From: Dyadobacter subterraneus
Lineage (GTDB): Bacteria > Bacteroidota > Bacteroidia > Cytophagales > Spirosomataceae
Direction of reading: 5' to 3'
DNA: 64,000 nucleotides
Assembly (NCBI RefSeq): GCF_015221875.1
Contig: NZ_JACYGY010000001.1
Span: 4,566,501-4,630,500 of the forward strand
This document shows, in pieces, positions 55,441-63,422 of this stretch. Below the pieces are notes generated by a model, which was not told where the DNA came from, did not search any database, and saw only the letters and a list, made by a program, of their open reading frames with translations. A program made the translations under genes and the position numbers. Positions within the stretch are counted from its first letter, which is position 1. Each line of letters starts with the position of its first letter.

Positions 55441-55671
55441 TTAAATTTCTCTATCCAATTCATCAAACAGTTCTTCTATTGGTCTTAGTTTTTCCGGATT
55501 TTTACTGATAGCATTAATTCGAAGATCTAGCAGTTCTTTTTGCCAATCCGGAATTTGACTTTCCAATGTTTCAATGTCGGGATAGTTCGCTTTGATCAAG
55601 GTCCAGTCTTCGATAGGAATAAATACACCCGCGCTCTTTCCTGATCCGTCTTGTATTACCTGTAATTTCAT
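55441..55671 (-). CDS. Antitoxin of a RelE/ParE-type pair (toxin broken)
   Basis: 76 residues including Met, intact. The N-terminus (MKLQVIQDGSGKSAGVFIPIEDW) is a short swapped-hairpin-like DNA-binding region; the acidic C-terminus (LRPIEELFDELDREI) is the part that would wrap the toxin. Antitoxin and toxin are contiguous on the minus strand. Because the toxin gene is disrupted, the antitoxin is now a free-standing gene that could still act on a related toxin elsewhere. Confidence 0.8.
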   Translation of the reverse strand: MKLQVIQDGSGKSAGVFIPIEDWTLIKANYPDIETLESQIPDWQKELLDLRINAISKNPEKLRPIEELFDELDREI

Positions 55672-55868
55672 AATTCAAATATTTACCCAATAATAAACTC
55701 CTCTTTCTCGGATTATTTTCATCACTAATATATTGAATAAATAACAATTATAACAATCCTGACGAATAACCCATGTTACAAATTTTATAAACATCGAGTA
55801 ATAAAAAAAACAATTTGTCTTATGTGAAGAGTTGATCTTTTTTCACCTCATAACAACAAAACCAAATA

Positions 55869-56657
55869 ATGAAAAATTATATTTCTCCTTTCAATCTTAC
55901 TGGTCTTTTTTCAATTTTTCTGGTTAATCTGTGCTTGACTACATCAGCCCAAGCACAAGTCGGCGTAGGTACAAAACCTGAAAAAGGTGCAGAAGTATTT
56001 ATGGATGGTTCCCGCAAAATGCTGGATGAAAAATGGACTTATTGGAAAGGCCCCCGTCTGAAAGCCGAATTACCAATAAAATGGACCGTTGTTAATGATC
56101 CGACAGATAAGGGAACCGTGATTAATTGTTTTGATGCAGCTGCTGCCGGAGGTTTGTACGGGTCCGCAGACATTGTAACAAAAAAGGAATTCCGTGATTT
56201 CCGTGCGCATGTTGAGTTTTTTATTACCAAAGAAGGTGGCAACAGCGGTGTTTATCTGCAAAATCGTTATGAAATTCAAGTTCTTGACGGCGACACCACG
56301 TCTCATGGAATGGCTGCGATTATCAACGAAACCAAGTCACCCTACTATGCATACAACGGCGTTGGAAAATGGAATGCCTATGATATTCAGTTCCGGGCGG
56401 CACGTTTTAAAGATGGAAAACTAGTAGAAAAGCCATTGGTAACTTTATATTTCAATGGTAAAAAAGTACATACCAACCATTCCATCAGCCAGGTTTGGGG
56501 CGGACCAAATTCGGGAATTGATGGCGGCAACGACGGAGGAAAAGGAATTACAGACGTTCCTGGCGGATTAAAATTACAATCAGAAGGACATAACGTCTAT
56601 TTTAGAAATATCTGGATTAAACCGGAAGTTTTAACAAAAGCAGATACAAACTTTTAA
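55869..56657 (+). CDS. DUF1080 (3-keto-disaccharide hydrolase-like) exported protein
   Basis: 262 residues with a signal peptide (about 1-30, ending near AQAQ). The concanavalin-like DUF1080 domain has typical GLYGSADIVTKKEFRDFRAHVEFFI, GNSGVYLQNRYEIQVLD and NGKKVHTNHSI segments. Members are common in Bacteroidota and some cleave 3-keto-glycosides. It is followed after about 195 bp by an amidohydrolase in the same direction. Confidence 0.9.
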   Translation: MKNYISPFNLTGLFSIFLVNLCLTTSAQAQVGVGTKPEKGAEVFMDGSRKMLDEKWTYWKGPRLKAELPIKWTVVNDPTDKGTVINCFDAAAAGGLYGSADIVTKKEFRDFRAHVEFFITKEGGNSGVYLQNRYEIQVLDGDTTSHGMAAIINETKSPYYAYNGVGKWNAYDIQFRAARFKDGKLVEKPLVTLYFNGKKVHTNHSISQVWGGPNSGIDGGNDGGKGITDVPGGLKLQSEGHNVYFRNIWIKPEVLTKADTNF

Positions 56658-56852
56658 GTATAGCCAAGTTCTGATTTTAACACTGAACAAAGTAGAGTGA
56701 CCACCGCACCGTTAAAAGAAGACCCACAAATATTTCTCTAAAATTAAAAAAGAAAATTCTCGGTGCACCTCCTTACCACTCTGTGGTTCTCTGCGTAACC
56801 TAAATTCCCTGAGAAATAGCCTATTTAAAGTTGGTTTCGCTATTTTTGTTTT

Positions 56853-58115
56853 ATGCGAGCCAACTTTCTTCTTTCCGTCCTTTTATTTTCTTTTTTAACA
56901 AACAGTCTTTTTGCGCAAAAGACATATTTGCTTCGCCCCGACCGGGTTTTTGACGGTCAGGAAAGTCATGAAAACTGGGTTGTTCTCGTTAAAAATGAAA
57001 AAATCACAGGCGTCGGTCCGGCCAGTCAGTTAACCGCAGATTCCCAAAATGCAGAAGTGATCGACTTAAAGGGATGCACCTTGCTTCCCGGATTTATTGA
57101 AGGTCATTCACATCTTTTTCTTCATCCATACAATGAAACATCCTGGGACGACCAGGTTTTAAAAGAATCCCGCTCTTTCAGAACCGCCCGTGCAACTTTA
57201 CATGCCAAGCGAACGCTGATGGCCGGATTTACTACGGTTCGTGATCTGGGAACAGAAGGTGCGGAATACGATGATTTTGGTTTAAAACAGGCCATCAATC
57301 AGGGAATTATCCCAGGACCGCGCATGATCATTGCAACCAAAGCTTTGATAGCAACCGGAAGTTACGGGCCAAGAGGTTTTAGTGCGGACATCACCATTCC
57401 ACAAGGTGCAGAAGAAGCAGATGGACAAGATTTAATTAAAGCGGTGAGAAGTCAGATCGGGAAAGGCGCGGATGTTATCAAGATTTATGCAGATTACCGC
57501 TGGGGTTTGAATGGAGAAACCAGACCGACATTTTCCACCGATGAAATCAAACTTATTGTAGAAACTGCCAAAAGTAGTGGACGGCCAGTTGTTGCTCATG
57601 CAAGCAGCGCAGAAGGAATGAAACGGGCCATTTTAGGAGGCGTAGAAACCTTAGAACATGGCGATGGCGGAACGCCTGAAATTTTCAAATTGATGCGTGA
57701 ACATGGTGTGGCTTTATGCCCTACACTGGCGGCTGGAGATGCCACAAGTCAATACAGAGGCTGGAAAAAAGGAACGGACGCCGAACCGGAAAGAATCAAA
57801 AATAAACGAATCACTTTTAAAAATGCACTTGATGCCGGCGTAACCATTTTGGCCGGCGGCGATGTGGGTGTTTTCTCACATGGCGACAATGCGAGGGAAT
57901 TGGAAATGCTGGCTGAATACGGAATGAGACCCATTGATGTACTTCGCTCCGCAACATCTGTTAACGCAAAAGTCTTTCATCAGGATAATCTTGGGCAGAT
58001 CAAATCTGGTTTTCTGGCTGATATCGTGGCTGTGGAAGGAAAACCTGAAATTGATATCAGCGCCATCCGAAAAGTAAAGCTGGTGATGAAAAACGGTATG
58101 CTTTACAAGGATTGA
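56853..58115 (+). CDS. Exported metal-dependent amidohydrolase
   Basis: 420 residues with a signal peptide (MRANFLLSVLLFSFLTNSLFAQ). The metal site is complete: HSH in GFIEGHSHLF, a Lys in GADVIKIYADY likely to be carboxylated, His in VAHASSAEG and LEHGDGG, and Asp in AGGDVGVF. It matches imidazolonepropionase/prolidase-like amidohydrolases (peptide or cyclic amide substrates). Precedes the cyclase-family gene by about 60 bp; co-transcription is likely. Confidence 0.9.
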   Translation: MRANFLLSVLLFSFLTNSLFAQKTYLLRPDRVFDGQESHENWVVLVKNEKITGVGPASQLTADSQNAEVIDLKGCTLLPGFIEGHSHLFLHPYNETSWDDQVLKESRSFRTARATLHAKRTLMAGFTTVRDLGTEGAEYDDFGLKQAINQGIIPGPRMIIATKALIATGSYGPRGFSADITIPQGAEEADGQDLIKAVRSQIGKGADVIKIYADYRWGLNGETRPTFSTDEIKLIVETAKSSGRPVVAHASSAEGMKRAILGGVETLEHGDGGTPEIFKLMREHGVALCPTLAAGDATSQYRGWKKGTDAEPERIKNKRITFKNALDAGVTILAGGDVGVFSHGDNARELEMLAEYGMRPIDVLRSATSVNAKVFHQDNLGQIKSGFLADIVAVEGKPEIDISAIRKVKLVMKNGMLYKD

Positions 58116-58175
58116 ACCGATAATGTCTTCTCGAATATTTAATTACAGGTTCAACTAAACCAGAAATTTCCACTT

Positions 58176-59057
58176 ATGGAGAAAAGAGTTGTTTTTGATT
58201 TTGAAATTGATTTTACAAATGGCGGTGGAATCCAGGGACAGGATTTTCGTCTGGATATTTCAAATGATACTATTTCGGATAAAGAACTGGCAGATTTCAT
58301 CGTTGAGGATCTGCGCCTTTTGATGGTTGGGAAAGTAAAAATTCTGAACAAACATTACATTGAAGAAAAGCACAAACGAACTGTTATACCCTCATTTACT
58401 GATTCGAAATTCATAGATCTTAGCCATGTAATTTTTGACGGATTAATAACTTACAAAGGACTTCCCGCGCCCATTATTTGTGATTACCTCAGCCGCGAAA
58501 AATCAAAAGCCATTTATGAAGAAGGAACAGAATTCCAGATTGGAAAAATAGAAATGGTAACCAACACCGGTACCTATATAGATTGTCCGTTCCACCGTTT
58601 TGAACATGGAAAGGATCTTTCAGAAGTAGAACTCGAAGCGTTCGCAAATCTGGAAGCGATTACTGTTTCTGTACCCGATGTACTGTCAATTGGTGCTGAA
58701 TATTTCAAGAATCTGGAATTAAGAAACAAGGCGGTAATGGTAAGAACGGATTGGTCAAAACATTGGAATACTGATCAATATTTTGAAAATCATCCTTTCC
58801 TCACACAGGATGCGGCCGAATATCTGCGCGATTGCAATGTAAAACTGGTTGGTATCGACAGCCACAATATTGATGATACAAGAGGAAAATGTCGTCCGGT
58901 ACACACTACCCTATTAGGTTCAGAAATACTGATTGTTGAACATTTATGTAATCTGGAAAAGCTTCCAGCTGAAAATTATCATTTTAGTGCGGTTCCTCCA
59001 AAATTCAAAGGCGCAGGGACTTTCCCGGTCCGGGCATTTGCTACATTGCTTATCTGA
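58176..59057 (+). CDS. Cyclase-family protein with N-terminal extension and altered metal motif
   Basis: 293 residues. From about residue 79 (FIDLSHVIF) it follows the cyclase/kynurenine-formamidase family, with DSHNIDDTRGKCRPVHTTLL and VEHLCNLEKLP. The usual HxGTHxDxPxH metal motif reads N130-TGTYIDCPF-H140, with the first His replaced by Asn and the second by Tyr. Residues 1-75 form an additional small alpha/beta-looking domain that standard members lack. Catalysis through the canonical metal site is therefore doubtful, though a divergent subfamily is possible. Lies directly downstream of the amidohydrolase. Confidence 0.8.
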   Translation: MEKRVVFDFEIDFTNGGGIQGQDFRLDISNDTISDKELADFIVEDLRLLMVGKVKILNKHYIEEKHKRTVIPSFTDSKFIDLSHVIFDGLITYKGLPAPIICDYLSREKSKAIYEEGTEFQIGKIEMVTNTGTYIDCPFHRFEHGKDLSEVELEAFANLEAITVSVPDVLSIGAEYFKNLELRNKAVMVRTDWSKHWNTDQYFENHPFLTQDAAEYLRDCNVKLVGIDSHNIDDTRGKCRPVHTTLLGSEILIVEHLCNLEKLPAENYHFSAVPPKFKGAGTFPVRAFATLLI

Positions 59058-59083
59058 CCTCATAATTCGCAAACCATAATTTC

Positions 59084-59237
59084 TTACATATATCCCGAAA
59101 TGGGATATATGTAAAACAGGTTTTAAGATAATTCATTGATTCTTTTTAACAATTCCATCTGCATTCAGGCAAATCTGGTCAAAAATCGTCTAACCGGTGC
59201 AAGTATCATGCCAAAGGGCTATGGCATGATACTTGCA
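59084..59237. promoter_or_regulatory. Two perfect inverted repeats between cyclase and AraC genes
   Basis: Two strong hairpins share one 231-bp gap. The first is TTACATATATCCC / GGGATATATGTAA with a 5-nt loop (59084-59114). The second is a perfect 16-bp stem TGCAAGTATCATGCCA with its complement and an 8-nt loop (59198-59237). The first can act as a terminator for the cyclase gene; the second lacks a T-tail and could be an operator or RNA element for the AraC-type gene. Confidence 0.6.
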
Positions 59238-59288
59238 TCACCCTATTTAATACTATACGTAAAAATTTCATAGTTAGCATTTTATGAA

Positions 59289-59849
59289 TTGAAATTATAT
59301 ATCAAAAACATGGTCAGCATTCGGTGCAAAATGACTGTGCAGCAAAAATTAAACCAACTTGGATTACACAACTTTACAGTTGATTTAGGTGAGGTAGATA
59401 TTCAGGAGGGCCTTACGCCCCAACAACGCGATAGATTAAACGTTTTGCTTTTAAAATCAGGATTGGAACTAATCTATGATAAAAGGGCCGTACTAATAGA
59501 AAGGATCAAAAATGTAGTTGTAGAATTGGTACATTATTCCGAAGAAACTCTTAAAATAAAAAACTCGGAGTACATCAGTAAAAAGCTCAATCATGATTAC
59601 ACATACCTGGCCAATGTCTTTTCTGAATCAGAAGGTACAACCATAGAGCACTATATTATTGCGCACAAAGTAGAGCGCGTAAAAGAGTTGTTACTTTATG
59701 CTGAACTGAATCTGACCGAAATTTCTTACAAGCTGAATTACAGCAGTGTAGCCCACTTATCCAGCCAGTTCAAAAAAGTAACCGGGTTATCTCCGACAGT
59801 CTACAAACAGCTTCAGATCAATCAACGAAAGACTCTGGAAAATGTGTGA
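59289..59849 (+). CDS. HMA-like domain fused to AraC-type DNA-binding domain
   Basis: 186 residues. The N-terminus (MKLYIKNMVSIRCKMTV, about 1-75) looks like a heavy-metal-associated/ferredoxin-like fold; homologues have CxxC (NMVCxRCK), but here the first Cys is Ser10 and only Cys13 remains. The C-terminus (about 90-186, NSEYISKKLNHDYTYLANVFSESEGTTIEHYI and LTEISYKLNYSSVAHLSSQFKKVTGLSP) is an AraC double helix-turn-helix. It may have lost metal sensing. It precedes the ice-binding-like gene by about 100 bp. Confidence 0.8.
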   Translation: MKLYIKNMVSIRCKMTVQQKLNQLGLHNFTVDLGEVDIQEGLTPQQRDRLNVLLLKSGLELIYDKRAVLIERIKNVVVELVHYSEETLKIKNSEYISKKLNHDYTYLANVFSESEGTTIEHYIIAHKVERVKELLLYAELNLTEISYKLNYSSVAHLSSQFKKVTGLSPTVYKQLQINQRKTLENV

Positions 59850-59948
59850 ATAATGTAATTAAAAGCAAAAATTGTGTAGTACGATACTTTCATTTTAGTT
59901 GGTACTTTGAATAAGTAAAACTAATTCATCTACTTACATAAAACTAAT

Positions 59949-61187
59949 ATGACAAAAACTACTACAATTATTCGATGCGCAGTATTAATATTATGCACGG
60001 CCGGAAAAATTTTTGCGCAGGCTCCGGCAATTCCTATTGCATCTGAATTTGGAGTATTTACCGGAAGCGGCGCTATAACAAATAGTGGTACAACCACGGT
60101 AAAAGGAAGTGTGGGGACACACACGGGAAGTATAACAGGTTCCTCTATATCCTATTCCGGACAGTCCCATATTAACGATCAGACTTCTATAAATGCGGAA
60201 TCGGAAATAACTAATGTTTTGGCATCATTTAGTGCCAGTGGCGGCACCTGCCAAACGCTCGCCACTACCTTTGGAAACGGAGCTACTTTAACCCCAGGTA
60301 ATTACTGTCTGGGAACTGCTGGAGTATTAACCGGCAATCTTACGCTTAATGGCGGAGGTGATCCAAGTTCCATCTTTGTCTTTAACATTGGCGGCGAACT
60401 TACAGCGACTGATGCCAATATTATACTTACTGGCTCAGCATCCTGGAATAATGTATATTTTATTGTTAATGGTGCATTTAATCTTAACCAAATCACATCT
60501 CCCACAACTTCGATTTTCAGAGGTACCGCAATTACAAGCGGCGTAATCAGTTTGTCATCAGGATCAGTCGTTCAGGGTAGGCTTTTGTCTGGCGCCGGAG
60601 CAATTAATCTGCAAGGAAATACGATTTATGCATCAGAAACGCCGCTACCCGTAACACTGACCAGCTTTACAGCCAAAAAAGGTGAATTGCAAACTACATT
60701 ACTTAAATGGACAACAACTGCCGAGACAAACAGTGATCGTTTTGAAATACAACGAAGCAATAATGGTAAAGTCTGGAATCCAATTGCTACAATATTTGCC
60801 AAGGGAGAGAGTACAACCCTGTCTTCATATCAATATTCAGATACAAAACCAGAGAACGGGACAAATTTGTATCGCCTGAAAATGATTGATAAGGATGAAA
60901 CTTTTGCATACAGCCGCATACAGAGCACAGAATTTAAAATGCTTGCAAAAACGGTGTTATACCCTAATCCGGCAATTGATTATCTGACACTTCATGTGGA
61001 TGATATCAGTATGATCCAACGAATCCAGATCAGCAATATTCTGGGTGTAAATGTTTATGATATCAGCAAAGCTGCCTCTAACTTGTCAGACAAGGTAGAT
61101 GTTAAAAATTTTCCTTCCGGAATGTATATTGTCAGAATTACCAACAATACCGGAAATATCGCTGCGACAAAAATTATAAAACAATAA
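59949..61187 (+). CDS. Ice-binding-like (DUF3494) adhesin with T9SS sorting domain
   Basis: 412 residues with a signal peptide (about 1-25). Residues about 30-225 match the DUF3494 ice-binding beta-solenoid: EFGVFTGSGAITNSG, GSVGTHTGSI, TFGNGATLTPGNYCLGTAGVLTGNLTLNGG, SIFVFNIGGELTAT and a Thr/Ser-rich face (TITSPTTS-like strands). A linker/immunoglobulin-like region (about 230-330) follows and the last about 80 residues (YPNPAIDYLTLHVDD..., FPSGMYIVRI) are a type IX secretion C-terminal domain. It should be exported to the cell surface, where it may bind ice or carbohydrate. Ends at a bidirectional terminator. Confidence 0.9.
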   Translation: MTKTTTIIRCAVLILCTAGKIFAQAPAIPIASEFGVFTGSGAITNSGTTTVKGSVGTHTGSITGSSISYSGQSHINDQTSINAESEITNVLASFSASGGTCQTLATTFGNGATLTPGNYCLGTAGVLTGNLTLNGGGDPSSIFVFNIGGELTATDANIILTGSASWNNVYFIVNGAFNLNQITSPTTSIFRGTAITSGVISLSSGSVVQGRLLSGAGAINLQGNTIYASETPLPVTLTSFTAKKGELQTTLLKWTTTAETNSDRFEIQRSNNGKVWNPIATIFAKGESTTLSSYQYSDTKPENGTNLYRLKMIDKDETFAYSRIQSTEFKMLAKTVLYPNPAIDYLTLHVDDISMIQRIQISNILGVNVYDISKAASNLSDKVDVKNFPSGMYIVRITNNTGNIAATKIIKQ

Positions 61188-61257
61188 TTAGTCAATCAGG
61201 CGGGAATAGTTGACATCCTTCACAATTCACATCATTTCCTGACGGAAATACTTAGCG

Positions 61258-61297
61258 AAAGGATATGATCAGCAAGTATTTGTTGATCATATCCTTT
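61258..61297. terminator. Bidirectional terminator
   Basis: AAAGGATATGATCA / TGATCATATCCTTT with a 12-nt loop lies between the convergent ice-binding-like and sugar-dehydrogenase genes. Confidence 0.88.
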
Positions 61298-61310
61298 TCT
61301 CATTTTAAGC

Positions 61311-62594
61311 TCACTTTTTCTTATAATCGATTCTAAAAATCGTTCCGTTTAAATCATCGGTAACATACAAAGCACCATCCGGCCCCTGAGCGAGTCCGCA
61401 TGGTCTGTGTTGGATCGGCCCCTCAGGCGCGGCAAGATTTACACCAGCAAAATTGTCAGCAAAAATCTCCCATTTTCCAGCTTTTCCATTTACGAAAGGA
61501 ACGAATGCAACCATATATCCCTTGTGAAGCGGCACCGATTGATTATGAAAAGCGATAAAAGCACCATTTTTATATTTTGCCGGAAACATATTTCCAGTAT
61601 AAAACATCAGAGCATTAGGACCTAAATGAGCCGGAAAAGCAGCAACCGGAGTTAACGCTTTTTCTCCGCCGGTTTTCTTACCGTCTCCGCCATATTCAGG
61701 CGAAAGAATTTTCTTATTTTGAATATGATCAAAATAAACATACGGCCAGCCGGCATCAGCGCCTTCACTTAACTGAAACAAAGTTTCAGCAGGCAATTCA
61801 GCACTTTGTTTTGCCGTGTAATACTGCGGATAGAAATCATCAAATTTTCCTCTCCCGTGCTGGGTAGCAAACAAAGTATTGGTTTTAGAATCCCAGTCGA
61901 TACCAACCGCGTTTTTCAAACCCGTGGTGTAACGTTTACCATCAGCAAAGGTCTGATTCAGCTGATCTGCTTTGAATTTCCATATTCCACCTGCCGAATC
62001 CAGCACAGTGCAGGGCGACATTCCCTGCCCGGTTCCCTTAACCCGGCAATCGTCGCTGTAAGAACCAACCGTCACATAAATATTTCCGTTCTTGTCCAGC
62101 GCTATAGGTTTTGCATTATCCCGGCCTTTATCAACCAATCCGTCAAGTAATTTTTCAGGATTTTCTGTGTCAATGATCTCTTCTTTTTCATTCAATTTAT
62201 AGCGGTAAACACCCGTATTGGAAGAAGAATACAAATAGCCGCCCTGTATCCGGATTCCGGTTCCCGGATAATTTCCAAACAATTTCTTTTCGTCAATAAC
62301 ACCGTCCTTATTGGTATCACGCAGAATATAAATTCCCTTTCCTTCTTTCAGTTTGGACAATTTCACATAAATATCACCACTTTTTGAAATGGCAATATGA
62401 CGGGCAGATCCAAGGTCGGAGGCTAAAACCGTGGCAGTAAAGCCGACTGGAAGTTTAATATCCTTTGCTATTTCATTGATTTTCTTTTCTTCATTTTTTT
62501 TAAGGGGTTCAGAAATGCCCTTGTAAGCCAGTAGTGCTCCAATTCCTGCAATACCAGCAAACATTACGGCAGTTTTTAAAAATCTTCTTTGCAT
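61311..62594 (-). CDS. PQQ-dependent sugar dehydrogenase (sorbosone-dehydrogenase-like)
   Basis: 427 residues from the ATG at 62594 (MQRRFLKTAVMFAGIAGIGAL, an N-terminal anchor or signal); a GTG/TTG start 12 bp upstream is possible. The beta-propeller with HRPCGLAQGPDGALYVTDDLNGTIFRI-type C-terminal blade and ATQHGRGKFDDFYP, YVTVGSYSDD and NAVGIDWDSKTNTL segments matches the sorbosone/aldose sugar dehydrogenase-like family. The residues that would bind PQQ were not checked. It should act in the periplasm. Confidence 0.85.
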   Translation of the reverse strand: MQRRFLKTAVMFAGIAGIGALLAYKGISEPLKKNEEKKINEIAKDIKLPVGFTATVLASDLGSARHIAISKSGDIYVKLSKLKEGKGIYILRDTNKDGVIDEKKLFGNYPGTGIRIQGGYLYSSSNTGVYRYKLNEKEEIIDTENPEKLLDGLVDKGRDNAKPIALDKNGNIYVTVGSYSDDCRVKGTGQGMSPCTVLDSAGGIWKFKADQLNQTFADGKRYTTGLKNAVGIDWDSKTNTLFATQHGRGKFDDFYPQYYTAKQSAELPAETLFQLSEGADAGWPYVYFDHIQNKKILSPEYGGDGKKTGGEKALTPVAAFPAHLGPNALMFYTGNMFPAKYKNGAFIAFHNQSVPLHKGYMVAFVPFVNGKAGKWEIFADNFAGVNLAAPEGPIQHRPCGLAQGPDGALYVTDDLNGTIFRIDYKKK

Positions 62595-62839
62595 GCGATT
62601 CACCAATAGGTCGATAATAGTTTAACTTTATAAAAATGTTTCAGCCAATCAGGCTGACTTAAAATAATAAAGCAGTAAAATAGCGTTTTAATACTCGGAC
62701 ATTCAGCAGCAAATTTAAAATTTAGAGAAATTTTGATTTTTTTTGGAATGATTTTTTAAAAAATCAGTTTACACTATGGCAGTATTATTTTTGACCAAAA
62801 GACTTATTAAAACTTCAGCTAACCTTAAAAACAATTGAT

Positions 62840-63175
62840 ATGATAATTGACGACGATTTTCCACTTGATGACGAGGATGATGATTTGCCAGGATACCCTC
62901 TTTATCCTGCGTCTGATGATGTTTATAGCCGTGGTCTGATTGAAGATGATATCGATCCGGAGGACATAAGCAAAATTAAGGAAGAATTGGGACTGGATTC
63001 TGACGAGTGGAATGAAAAAGGCTTTGACGAAGATCTGGTTGGCGACGATCTGGATGTTCCGGGCTCTGACCTTGATGACGAAGATGAAATAGACGGCAAC
63101 GAGGACGAAGAAAACAATTATTATAGTCTTGGTGGAGATAACCACAATGACCTTGAAGAGAATCAGGGGGACTAA
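62840..63175 (+). CDS. Very acidic small protein of unknown function
   Basis: 111 residues with Asp or Glu at more than a third of positions and very few Lys or Arg. No signal peptide or membrane segment. The N-terminal DDDFPLDDEDDDLPGYPLYPA and C-terminal EENNYYSLGGDNHNDLEEN motifs look conserved, so this is a real gene rather than low-complexity noise, but no function is known to me. The ATG is the first in frame, about 245 bp from the divergent sugar dehydrogenase gene, and a terminator follows. Confidence 0.8.
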   Translation: MIIDDDFPLDDEDDDLPGYPLYPASDDVYSRGLIEDDIDPEDISKIKEELGLDSDEWNEKGFDEDLVGDDLDVPGSDLDDEDEIDGNEDEENNYYSLGGDNHNDLEENQGD

Positions 63176-63207
63176 AACATCGTTACTCTCGCTCGTATAG
63201 ATATTAT

Positions 63208-63237
63208 TATCCCGGCCCAACGCCGGGATATTTTTTT
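63208..63237 (+). terminator. Intrinsic terminator after the acidic-protein gene
   Basis: ATCCCGGC / GCCGGGAT with a 5-nt loop followed by ATTTTTTT lies about 33 bp past the stop. Confidence 0.9.
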
Positions 63238-63422
63238 AAATATGCAATTGGGCAATCCGGCAACAAAAACGGTTACGTACCCATATTCCATATTTTGTAA
63301 ATTAATTTAATAATAAGATGATTCTTGTTCAATATTTTAATTAAACTAATAATATTTCTTTTTTATGTATTTTCATTGGAATATATTTGTTGTAATAGTT
63401 ATTTTTATAATATAATATTCTA

